Part shown: one piece after another, positions 54,728-64,000 of the stretch
How the letters are laid out: every line of letters begins with the position of its first letter
How positions within the stretch are numbered: position 1 is the first letter of the stretch
Source: Haliotis asinina
Taxonomy: Eukaryota > Mollusca > Gastropoda > Lepetellida > Haliotidae
DNA: 64,000 bases
Assembly (NCBI RefSeq): GCF_037392515.1
Contig: NC_090291.1
Span: 40,779,501-40,843,500 of the forward strand
Direction: 5' to 3'
Position numbers and translations under genes: made by a program
The notes under the pieces: generated by a model
The model's database searches: none
What the model was told of the DNA's origin: nothing
Seen by the model: the letters and a program-made list of their open reading frames with translations, nothing else

Positions 54728-54890
54728 ACCAAGACATTTTATGGATGAAGCTTCTTTATTCTTTCCGCACAACATTTCGGAATCATTACAGACCCCTTCA
54801 TCAGATGAAGTCAGATGATGAAGAGATCTGTAATGATCCCGAAACGTTGTGTGGAAAGAACAAAGAAGCTTAATCTAAAAACATCTTGGT
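54728..54890. mobile_element. 163-base near-perfect hairpin with two opposed hammerhead-like motifs (Penelope-related)
   Basis: Arms of about 80 bases run from 'accaagacattttatggatg' inward to 'cttcatcagatgaag' and back out to 'aaaacatcttggt'. The minus strand of the left arm has CTGATGA, a G-rich/CC spacer and GAAA (54773-54804), the core boxes of a hammerhead ribozyme. The right arm has a degenerate form on the plus strand ending 'cccgaaacgttgtgtgg'. Hammerhead motifs are known in Penelope-like element ends. Lies in copy D intron 4, about 50 bases downstream of exon 4 in the gene direction. Confidence 0.65.
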
Positions 54891-55678
54891 CATGACGAAT
54901 TCAGCAAATCCATGCATTATACACAGCCAGCATTCTTTACTTTGTAGCTTCTGTCGCCTCTGCATGGAGTATCAGCAAGAAATTGCTTGGTGGACCACAC
55001 GGAAATGAATATATGGCTACACCCTGCAACAGACATACCATCACAATTCATAATTCTCTGTTTCTTTAGTACAGAAGTATCTTGATGTGCATGATTGCTT
55101 GTGTAGGGTTAATGATGATTTAATTTCACAAATGGCAATTGGTAAAATGATGGGAATCACTGGAAAAGTAGAATTCAGACTGATAGCTAAATTTGAATGT
55201 TGCGCTATTTGACAAGCCACGTTAAGCTAAGCCGTGTCAAGGAAACAAGCTTGACAATCAGTTAAGCTGGGTACGAGCCTCACTTAAAATACGCACTTGT
55301 AGTCTGTGTTCATATATACCATAACAGTGCAAGAGCCTGAAATATTTAGACGAAATTTATTTCTCACCGGATTCTGCCACCTGTACCGTCCACAAAGACC
55401 GGTTAAACTCTCCCACACTCCAGGTACTGGTGACATTGCTATGGCAGGCTCTGAAGTCAGGGTCACAGGAGTAGGACGCCACAGCCCCTTGGTAGTGACC
55501 ATCGTACATGATGCTGGCACCACGAACACCCGGGGGATGACCACACCCTTGGAACTCTTCAAAAAATACATCACATACCTTAAAAAGTTAGAATGCCTGT
55601 CAATATGTCATCAATTGTGGTTTGGAAACACATTCTCTCATCATGTACGTATTCCACCTGGTATCAACTTTGACAGGA

Positions 55679-55955
55679 GTGAGTGAGTGAGTGAGTGAGT
55701 TTAGTTTTACGCCGCACTCAGCAATATTCCAGCTATATGGCGGCGGTCTGTAAATAATCGAGTCTGGACCAGACAATCCAGAGATCAGCAACATGAGCAT
55801 CGATCTGTGCAATTGGGAACTGATGACATGTGCCAACCAAGTCAGCGAGCCTGACCACCCGATCCCGTTAGTCGCCTCTTACGACAAGCACAATCGCCTT
55901 TTATGGCAAGCATGGGTTGCTGAAGGCCTATTCTACCCCGGGACCTTCACGGGGT
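55679..55955 (-). repeat. SINE family 1, full-length reference copy
   Basis: The best-preserved copy, from the (GAGT)n run through 'cgccgcactcagcaatattc', 'tatatggcggcggtctgtaa', 'gatcccgttagtcgcctctt', to 'tctaccccgggaccttcacg'. Exact 12-base target duplication 'actttgacagga' at 55667-55678 and 55956-55967. In copy D intron 2; one of the younger insertions. Confidence 0.95.
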
Positions 55956-56330
55956 ACTTTGACAGGAAATCAAAGTGGCAAAAGGCCTCATGGGAATGAT
56001 TTTCAAATAGCATTTTCATCTCTCCAGGAATGATAATATGTGCAGAACGGCACAAGGAGGTGTTCACTCTCAACTGCTGATTCTAAGAAACATTGCGGTC
56101 TTACCATTTTACCCATACTTAGCATCTTTACACTGCATCCGCGTGTGATATCAGCAGTCTCTGGGAATGTTATTCTATTGCAGAAAAGTAATTATTTCTT
56201 TGTCAGTATACAAATCGGCAACGCGGTAGAGCAACTAGTCCAAGTCATGCACAGTACCTCCAACTGGGACCATGCAAACATATCTCCCTGAATGCATCTG
56301 CCAAAGGTAGCTGAGGAACTGAAATAGGGA

Positions 56331-56541
56331 GTGAGTTTAGTTTTACGCCGCACGCAGCAATATTCCAGTCTGTAAATAATCGAGTCTGGGCCAGACAGTC
56401 CAGTGATCAACAGCATGAAGATCGATCTGCCCGATTGGAAACCGATGACATGTGTCAACGAGGTCAATGAGCCTGACCACCCAATCCCGTTAGTCGCCTC
56501 ATACGACAAGCCAGCATGGGTCGCTGAAGACCTATTCGGAA
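56331..56541 (-). repeat. SINE family 1 copy next to the exon 2 donor of copy D
   Basis: 'gagtgagtttagttttacgc', 'gcagcaatattccagtctgt' (with the ATATGGCGG segment deleted), 'gtgatcaacagcatgaagat', 'cgtcgctgaagacctattcg'-type end. It ends only about 20 bases from the donor at 56560. Confidence 0.85.
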
Positions 56542-56759
56542 CTGGAATAACATTGATTACCTGGAAAACACCTTGCAAGACCCAGTCGAGTTACTTCACA
56601 GTGGGTGTTGTTCTGACATGTCATTTGAGCGCATCGTCCAGAGAGAGACTGGAAAGAACAGAGTTCATACACCAAACAGATAGATTCTTTCAAAAACATT
56701 TTTTGTATTGTCGTTGTGTACTGTAACATAAATCCAACGACGAATGGACTCATGTCAAC

Positions 56760-57570
56760 CTTCAGAAAAATGGTTTTATGTTATTTTGCCTTTGACAGCA
56801 ATGTTTGAAGTACACAATCGCATCATGACCTACTATAAAATGTAGTTACCATGTCCTTAAAAACTGACCAATCGATTCAGAAAGATACCCCTTAGAGGGG
56901 TAGTGGAGGAAGCCTGTTACAGATCAGTTCGATCCCGCAACTCTCTATCCAGGTAAAACATAATTCTATGGCTGAACGCATGGCAAGCATGCTGGCATTA
57001 TTAAAGGAGACATACCTCTTATCGTTGTTTTAACAAAGCAGACCTATTTCCACTTAACAACAAAATAATTTATGATTTTTCTTATTTGAAGAGCACCAAA
57101 CATCTGCACTAATGCACTTTAGTGTCTGGCATTCCTTGATGACCACTTTTTCAAACAAGGTAACTGTTGGTTTAAAGTCATGTAACATTCACAGAAACGT
57201 AAGTTTTCTCACACATCCCACATTATTTATAATTTCAATCAAATATATACGCGGAAATGCATCTATGTCTACAACGAAAGCAACAAAACCCTATCCACAT
57301 CCACTTGTAATATCTGATGAAAGGAGAGTCGAGTGTACATTCCTGACTATCATAAGCAGGTGCCGATGAATCGCTATTAGTGATGATATCAGGTGTTCAC
57401 AAAAAAGGTGAACATATTCTATCCCATCACTGACACATGGGTTAGATGCTCACCTGAAAACATTCGGAAACACATGGTTAACGCGACAATAGGGAATTGT
57501 ATCCGATATAAAAGTTTTCACCGATGCATCAAATTTTAATGTCCGTCACATATCTACCATATACCGTTTT
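56760..57570. other. Copy D intron 1: nothing recognised
   Basis: No recognised repeats or coding motifs; overlapping open frames are short and motif-free. Confidence 0.4.
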
Positions 57571-58799
57571 GAAAGATTTACTGAGGCCTTGTTGTAACAG
57601 AGGTCCTTGAATATATACCAGTGATCGAACAACTACTGAGGAAAAGTCGTTTGACGCTCTTTGAATTCTTAATAAAGATATCATGCTCGATTGTTTTTCG
57701 AATGCTGTGAATGAAAATACCCAATTTGGAATATATCGGAAATAGAAGGAACGTTGACTGTTGGAAAGTAGAAATCATTCTTCTTTTTTTGATATTGCCT
57801 TGTGGATATATTATTTGGTACATTTGATGTTCTGTAAGTGTATTTAAACGCGAAATACATGAATAAGTGAGTAAAGATTTAGAGTCACATCGGCAGTGAC
57901 GGATAAATATTAGATAATGTGTTTTACAACTTTCAGGAACTGGACAGCACTTTCTTCTGCGATAAATATTGACGACATTAAGGACACGATGACCTGTAGT
58001 TAATGAAATGTCAGCAACTCCAACCTTTGGCCAGTGTTTAACATTACTGAAGAGGAATCCTGTTCTGTTAACAACGATGACAGTATCGCTACTGTTACTG
58101 TTGAGTAAGCAGGTGCGCGTTTTCTTCTCAAATCCAAAGGACAGACATGATGAAGACATGAGGCATTCTGATGCGCAGGTGTAGAGAGACTGACTCCACA
58201 ACTGCCTGAACACCTGATGTTCCATGAACTTGTCGCTGTGAACTACAAAATCCACCTCCGAACAGTTGTCACCACTGAGTAACTTCGTGATTCCTAAAAT
58301 TAGCAGTACAAGTTTGCAATAGAAAGACCACATTTTCCCAGCCTGGATCTTCAACAGTCAAGCTGCTACTGGCACCCCTTACGTGCATTAACACTGCCAA
58401 CAGCAACGACTGTTAATGGCGTATATGAAGTGAGTATGTGTTTTAGCTGGGAACATCAGTAAAATAAACAACCTCTCTGTAATCTTTACCTCCACGGCAA
58501 TCAATATACCGCAAGGCATATCTTGTGAATCGGTTTGCATTTGTGAGAACATACCCAAACATCCACAAGCAGGATAAAAGAATCTTTAAGCTCAAAGTAC
58601 TTCTTTAACAGAAATCGAAAATGATTTCTTTGCAGCACATTTGATATCAATCCACGTTATAGATAATGCATCAATATAGATTTTCAAGACAGAGACGAAA
58701 GATACCCAAGATCGATGTTCTAAAAAATAATCATCTTTCGGCATGTAGACCCTTTGATTAGCTTGGTTAGTAGAAACAGGGAGACCATTCAGTATGTAC

Positions 58800-60635
58800 A
58801 TATTAGGACATAGCTTATTTCTTGTTAGAATCCAACCGATCCCCAGTCGGCGTTTAAATGTTTACTATATCTGTATTTTTAATCTGCCAAGTGTAGTGTC
58901 AGGTGGCATCAGTCTAGAGAACCAGGAGTACCGGTTCTAGGCAACAACCAGTTTGGTGTCGTAACTTATAGGCCTCGCTGACTGTAATCCGGTTCACATG
59001 AGTTGACTGGAGTACTTATATAATGTGATCACAAAGAACACGTGTGGCTTCTGTGACACAGAGAGGGCTTTTTGATTCAATCGCTGTCATTCTGTCAGCA
59101 AGTGGGTAGCTGATTTCGTTGGTTTCATCCCTCACAAAGAGCTTCCAATTTTTATGTGTTTTGTTGGTATCAGTGACAGTAATTGTCTGAAATGGACAAC
59201 CGAGTCGGCCCTACTACAGTATTGCAGATATGAAAATAAATTTAGCATGTAAAACTAAAACATTGTAATCAAAGACGGTACAATATAAATCACGAGCTAT
59301 GGACCCCCAACAACTGAAGGTAGAACATCATTCGAGGAGGCATGTGGACTTAGATTATTATTGCTACCTGCAGGAACCCTTACCTGGATTTACACCATCC
59401 CTTCAGTAGCTCGGGATGGTAGGGGCATGATGAAGTACTAGGATTAGATACATATCAAAATTGTTCATGGTAGTCAGCAATCGAAAACCATGATCCCGAG
59501 CCGGTACGTCGGTAGATTTTAAAATTAAAAATTTGTAAAACCTATTGAACAATTGTTTTCAGAGCTTCATATCACTGAGGTGATTGATTTTGAGGTTTTT
59601 GAGGAATACATAGAGATGTATTTATTTACGGAAAGGACCTATTTCTTCAGACCTCCAAAGTGCCAGACGGACCTTTGAGTCCCAAGAAATCATTATACCG
59701 GTTAATGAACCCGTAGTTTTCACCAATTTAGATGTTGTAATGGACTACGTTATATATTTGGTGATTTGATCAGTTAATAAATTTAATTTAACATGTTCCA
59801 ATGAATAATTCTGTACTGTTTCCTTTGATACTGTTGGTCTAAAAACATACACTTGGAGACTTGGTGTCTTGAATACAAGATATATTCTTTTGTTAACCAA
59901 CACATGTTAGACAAACCCGTCATATGATAAGAAATTTTGACACATTTGAGTCATCTAAAATAAACAAAATATGAATTGAAATGAACCCAGTCCAGTAAGT
60001 ATTACCTTTTTACTGCATGGATCCAGGTTTGCCAAACCCGTCTCATGTCATACCTTGTCCGCAATACATTGATGATAAAGGAAGTAAGAATACAATAACA
60101 CACGATGGTTTTGAGAGACAGACAGATGTTTATTTGTATAAGTGGTACCAATGCCAAAAGTACATGTGTAAAATTTGAACAGTGAATTTATACGCATTTT
60201 GCAAATTATAGGGACATTCATAAATCAATAAATGCCCACCAATAATCTTCTGTTTTGCCTAAATATGTGGTACAACACAAGGGATAGCATTTTCTGTGCG
60301 AAAAAGCGTACAGAATTTATATCTTGACGGTTGGTCATAGGTAAAAAACAATAATAAGCAGATACTTATATGTTACGTGACTTTTATGTTACAAGTAATA
60401 CATAGTACTCAGCGTCATAGCTTCAAGAATGGACATTTGCTATAGATTACAATTACAGTTTTGGTAAATCGTGCCGCTTGTACTTTAGCGTACGATTTAG
60501 TTGTGATTAAACTTCTGTATTAATACAGTAATTATTTATATACTGAATAGATCTTGACCCAAGCTGATGACGTTTCATTATACCCTTCTTGCTGATAAAT
60601 GTCTTTGTCCAAAGCAGTGATTCAAAGGAATAGTT
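58800..60635. other. Intergenic, copy D to P450; one family 3 fragment
   Basis: Family 3 fragment at about 59270-59420 ('gtacaatataaatcacgagc', 'caacaactgaaggtagaaca', 'acctggatttacaccatccc'). Otherwise AT-rich without recognisable genes. The immediate flank of copy D (58380-58640) is similar to the flank of copy C at 48480-48660 ('acagaaatcgaaaatgat'). Confidence 0.45.
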
Positions 60636-60639
60636 CTGA

Positions 60640-60831
60640 TGAGTGAGTGAGTGAGTGAGTGAGTGAGTTTAGTTTTAAACCACACTCAGCAATATTCCAG
60701 TTATATGGCACCGGTATGTAATAATCGTCTGGACCAGATTATCAAGTGATCACCAGCATGAGCATCGATCTTCGCCTCTTGCGACATGCATGGGTTACTG
60801 AAGGTCAATATTCTTACCCGGACCATCACGG
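60640..60831 (-). repeat. SINE family 1 copy
   Basis: A run of seven GAGT units, 'gagtttagttttaaaccaca', 'ctcagcaatattccagttat', 'tcaccagcatgagcatcgat', ending 'cccggaccatcacggg'. An internal block (the 'gcgagcctgaccacccg' region) is deleted. Confidence 0.8.
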
Positions 60832-61651
60832 GTAAATAGTTCCATTGAGTATCACCAGTAGCATGTCATGTTTTGCGTGTCATTACTACTTACTGAATAT
60901 CGTGAAAATGGCTGTGTCATCAAGCTTAGCTAGCATGAAGTATCCAGACAACGGGCATTAATGAATAGTGGGAAAATGTTCAAATTCAGATGAAATGAAG
61001 TTGTTCTGTATCCACCACCGCTGTCTATAACTCGGAAAAAAACAGAAATTCATAAAAGGAAGCAATATTCAAATAATTCTTTAAACACATCAACTGGGCG
61101 GCATTCCTGCCTGGGTGATTATCCACATTTCATACTTGCTGCACATACAGTCTAGTTATCAGTTATACGATTCAAGGCATTCATCAGAGGTAATAAAATG
61201 CTCACAGTCACTGAAGTAGTGATTGCGTACAAAGTCATGAAATTATTCCCCAAATGGATTATCAATGTTATTCGTGTCTACTGCGAGGTGGTGGTGGTTA
61301 TTTAAACCATTCCTTAAATTATATGTTTTCATATACTTTCCCAACAAAAACAATATTGGAGCTTTCCAGAAATGACGACTGTAACTTTCCTTTGTTGCAG
61401 CAACAGTTTCATCTAAAATATTGTTTTCATTTCAGATTGTTTTATGTCACAAAGTGTTTTAAAATCCTTATATACCGTTTGGATAATGTTAAAATGCAGT
61501 GTGCTGTTTCTGTTTTTCTGAATCTATTTTGTAACGCATACTTGTGTAGTTAAGTCTGTTCGTATTCACGAACCATCTGGGCCGTTCACGAGTGTGTTGT
61601 GGACAAGAGCGTGAGTGTGAAAGAGTGGGTCGGCCTCAGCAAATGGAATGA

Positions 61652-63498
61652 TTAGGCTCTGTCCCGGAGTTCAATCCTCAGCTTGATTGCCTGTTTTGGT
61701 ACAATTCGTCCAATGGTTGGGTACTCCAACTCCAGCAAGTCCTGTAAGGAAACATTTCACACACCTTTTTAAATGTCTTTTTTAATGCAAACATTTTCAT
61801 CCCCAAAAGACCAGGGTAGCTGGTCAGAAATGTCGAGAAAGGCATCAGCGTGGGGATATGCTGGACGTCCTGGTAGGTAACACCAGTGTGGAAATTGTGG
61901 AAACACGAAGTTAGGGGAATTGATTGATACACGATAAGCATCCAGTTAGGTCAATAATGTTGTATCAATAACTGTGGCAAACCCAGACCTTTGCTTGAGT
62001 CTACAATATGGTTAATCTTTGTGTGAATTTTATGGAGTTCTTCCCGACCAACGAAATATGTGAGGGAGTGAGTTAGGATTGAAGGTCACATTGCCATAAT
62101 TTCAGCCATAACGTGACTAAAAATAGTTCTAGGTTCATAATACATACATATAACCTATCAAACCATGTCTGCGAAGGACTGTAAATTCACCAGATTATCA
62201 CGGAATGAAACCATCCGTCCTCCTCCTCCCCCCCCCCCCCCCCCCCCCCGTCGCAAATTATCAAATAAGAGTTCGAAAGTAAAGTGAAAGTGGGAGGCTT
62301 ATTGTGCCAACAACACGAATGTCATTGTGAAAATATGCAAAAATATAGACACTGCTTATAAAAAAAACATTCAAGGAAAGTCTTGGAAGTCAGTGAGGAG
62401 AATCCAGTGAACCGTTCAAAAAATAACTGTGCCTTGCACCCTTCCTAGATAGATGTTGGCGTCAAGTATGAAGAAAGTCAAGTGAAGGGTTCTTGAGGTA
62501 TCTCGCTCACAAGCTTAACATGCAGGTTAACATGCCTAAATCTTCAAAGTGTCGCCATGACCTTCAAAACAAGTGAAGGTCCCCAAAATCAACTAGGTGA
62601 ACGATTAATATGCTAAAGTGTCGCCATGTCTTTGCACATTAAGTGAAGCGCTACAGAAGCATAAAGCTTCGCTTCAACGATGAAGAGAATCCAGTAACTA
62701 GCTCTTGAGGTATCTCACTGACAACCTTTACATGCAGGTTAACATGCCGAAATGTTCAAAGTGTCTCCATGACGTTCAAAATCAAGTGAGGTTCCCCAAA
62801 TCAACGGAGTGAGCGGTTCTTGAGATACCGACAAGGGTATAACGCTAAAGGCCAGAAGGAAACCGTGAAATGAAGGCCAAGTCTGGTTGGGACCTTTCTT
62901 ATACAGTGATGAACCCAGGTACCAATTATGAAAAGAATCTAGTTAACGATTCTTAAGATATAACAATTCGTACGTGCGTATGGACAGGCGGACGGAATGA
63001 GTCTACAAACGTAATAATATATCCCCTGCTTCGCGCTAACCGCTAGCTAGCATATATTTTTAAAAGCAGAAGTCTATTTTTTAACACTACAATGTAAAAA
63101 TGGGCTGTTGGTAGCCAAAGACTGAAAGTATATAACCATACTAGGTACGAGCTAATGATAATGTAATATTTCGTAATGACCTGAATGATATGTGTTAAGA
63201 CTGCCAATTAAGGAGCATAAATGAAGCAATATGCACTATATCTGTATGTGTATCTTTAATAATATATGTACATCAAAGACACGGATGAAACGTTTTAGAT
63301 CTTCTTAGATCCATATAAGAAACATAAATGAAGCAAAAGACACTTACAGGCGTACCAGGCAGTGTGACAAATTTAACTTTTCGGAGGACATGGATGATGG
63401 CAATCTTCATCGTAAGCATAGCTAGTCTGACTGCAAGACATTGACGCTGACCGTAACCGAATGGAAGCCAAGCAAGTGGGTTGATGTTGCCTTTCCAT
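61652..63498 (-). CDS. Cytochrome P450, last two coding exons (partial gene)
   Basis: Exon 63498-63348 (151 bases, acceptor cttcag, donor GTAAGT) encodes WKGNINPLAWLPFGYGQRQC, with the heme-ligand cysteine, then LAVRLAMLTMKIAIIHVLRK and VKFVTLPGTP. This is the P450 heme-binding loop FGxGxRxC plus the following L helix, with alanine where glycine is usual after Cys-x. Exon 61741-61652 encodes DLLELEYPTIGRIVPKQAIK and LRIELRDRA before TAA, the usual C-terminal beta-sheet end. The junction is phase 0 and reads naturally. P450s are membrane-anchored heme monooxygenases of the endoplasmic reticulum or mitochondrion. Upstream exons lie past 64000. The PFG...LAxRLA style suggests clan 3, but the subfamily cannot be set from 80 residues. 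Confidence 0.9.
62058..62110 (-). repeat. Family 3 end fragment
   Basis: 'gtgagggagtgagttaggat', 'ggtcacattgccataatttc', 'agccataacgtgac'. In the last P450 intron. Confidence 0.5.
62226..62249. repeat. Poly-C tract
   Basis: An uninterrupted run of about 22 cytosines after 'tcctcctcctc'. Length is likely to vary between individuals and to be error-prone in assembly. Confidence 0.95.
62440..62960. repeat. Tandem repeat, about 212-base period, in the P450 intron
   Basis: 'tcttgaggtatctc', 'acatgcaggttaacatgcc' and 'ttcaaagtgtc' recur about 212 bases apart (62491 and 62703). A third partial unit begins near 62930 ('gaaaagaatctagttaacga'). Confidence 0.75.
63090..63160 (-). repeat. Family 3 scrap
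   Basis: 'tacaatgtaaaaatgggctg', 'ttggtagccaaagactgaaa' fits the family core between the 'gggcgatacaatataaa' and 'aactgaaggtag' parts. Confidence 0.4.
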
Positions 63499-63619
63499 CT
63501 GAAGACGAATGAGGGTGACCGATGCAGTAGTCTGATAGTAATACGACAGTATATAAATCAAATATACGGGTCAACTGATATATAGTACGTGTAAAGAACC
63601 GGACTTACAATCCATAGCA

Positions 63620-64000
63620 CTATGAGTGTCATTATAACGTTTAATGTATTGACAAACGTGACACATCGGGACATACAGACAAAATATCGAACTGCACGTC
63701 GCCTACAGCGGAGTCCGTCTGCGCTGAAACTTCGACGAATGGTGCTGCTGAATATCCTTGCATTGTTAACATGGAAGTGTTCTGCCTGAAGATCTGCTGC
63801 TTTAAGGAATCTGCTACGTAACGAAGTGTTAATTATGTGATGTCGTATCGGATTGTTGTGACCCTGGACAGCCTGGTCCAAAGACCCATTTGCTTGAAAT
63901 CTCTGCCACCGTCTACCAATAACACCCTGACTCCAATTAAAGAAGAGAGCGAGCTATCTGCTGCGACTGACGGAATTCCAAAAGGCTTACAGCCTGACCC
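63620..64000 (-). mobile_element. Tc1-like transposase N-terminal half, running off the window
   Basis: Minus-strand pieces SLLEFRQSQQIARSLL and NTSLRSRFLKAADLQAEHFH, then VNNARIFSSTIRRSFSADGL. This is the second helix-turn-helix region of a Tc1 transposase (NNARISxxTVRRRL). Several frame changes are present. It lies upstream of the P450 exon, presumably in a P450 intron. Confidence 0.8.

Larger units (their letters stand above)
53091..58333 (-). pseudogene. Copy D: PAN-EGF-CCP-galectin-like gene with frameshift in the CCP exon
   Basis: Exons: 58333-58025, 56648-56561, 55556-55368, 55023-54941, 54319-54121, 53207-53091. Exon lengths and splice sites match copies A-C except exon 3, which is 189 instead of 200 bases. 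Eleven bases are missing just after 'aactctcccacactcc' (about 55422). The loss removes the third CCP cysteine (STC becomes STW), shifts the frame, and brings a TGA near the start of exon 5. As spliced, the product would be a PAN-EGF-broken-CCP protein of about 230 residues without the galectin-like part. Signal peptide and PAN (MWSFYCKLVLLILG; YTCASECLMSSSCLSFGFE) are intact. Exon 5 retains the most galectin-like motif of all copies, VWGTEER. Either a young pseudogene or a gene now encoding a truncated secreted PAN protein; a sequencing error is also possible. Confidence 0.8.

Noticed and set aside
55306-55686. 126-codon plus-strand frame
   Set aside because: It is the antisense shadow of copy D exon 3 plus intron.
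57578-58354. 258-codon minus-strand frame starting with the PAN domain
   Set aside because: Only the first part (to 58025) is coding; the conserved donor AAAG|GTTGG marks the end of exon 1 and the rest is intron read-through.

Overview
The window reads as animal nuclear DNA, most likely from a gastropod and probably an abalone (Haliotis). It is AT-rich, intron-rich and packed with decayed transposons. It also carries many copies of a short repeat (a GAGT-rich end, then 'cagcaatattccagc' and 'tatatggcggcggtctg') that I recall from abalone sequences. The organism call rests on that memory and was not checked by a search.

The main content is a head-to-tail array of one secreted-protein gene family, all on the minus strand. 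There are four copies with all six coding exons: A 3788-10404, B 12496-23824, C 39048-48441 and D 53091-58333. A lone decayed first exon lies at about 37.15-37.44 kb. A further copy may once have lain at the left edge, because a duplicate of copy A's upstream flank survives at about 1.17-2.5 kb. I worked out the splice sites by hand. Each copy is: signal peptide + PAN/apple domain (exon 1), short EGF-like module (exon 2), CCP/sushi domain (exon 3), and a galectin-like beta-sandwich (exons 4-6). Introns 1, 3 and 5 are phase 0, so introns 1 and 3 mark the module edges. Copies A, B and C are open from start to stop (331, 333 and 336 residues). Copy D has an 11-base deletion in the CCP exon that shifts the frame. 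Copies A and B resemble each other most, and C and D share upstream flank sequence, so at least two duplication rounds are likely.

At the right end (61652-63498, minus) are the last two coding exons of a cytochrome P450 gene, including the heme-binding loop. The rest lies beyond the window, and a Tc1 transposase fragment sits upstream of it at 63.6-64.0 kb. On the plus strand inside copy B's 8.3-kb first intron is a broken CARD-BIR (IAP-like) gene relic at 17.95-18.44 kb.

Mobile elements fill the rest. They include a mariner element with perfect 30-base terminal inverted repeats and a dead transposase (34385-35630), several Tc1 fragments, and LINE remnants: a Jockey-like one at 7.5-9.8 kb with a SINE nested in its ORF1, RNase H pieces at 33.8 and 49.7 kb, and a CR1/L2-like 3' end at 51.2-52.1 kb. 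Penelope-like sequence with a GIY-YIG domain lies at 16.8-17.7 kb, and hairpins bearing hammerhead-like motifs at 48.8 and 54.8 kb. There are at least three SINE-type families and one further interspersed repeat family. Long microsatellites and minisatellites lie at 11.8-12.0, 24.45-24.95, 42.6-43.1 and 62.4-62.95 kb. One SINE landed on the splice acceptor of copy B's CCP exon.

The secreted lectin-like array is the best candidate for an undescribed system. Its domains suggest extracellular sugar or protein recognition, but nothing in the DNA fixes the ligand or tissue.
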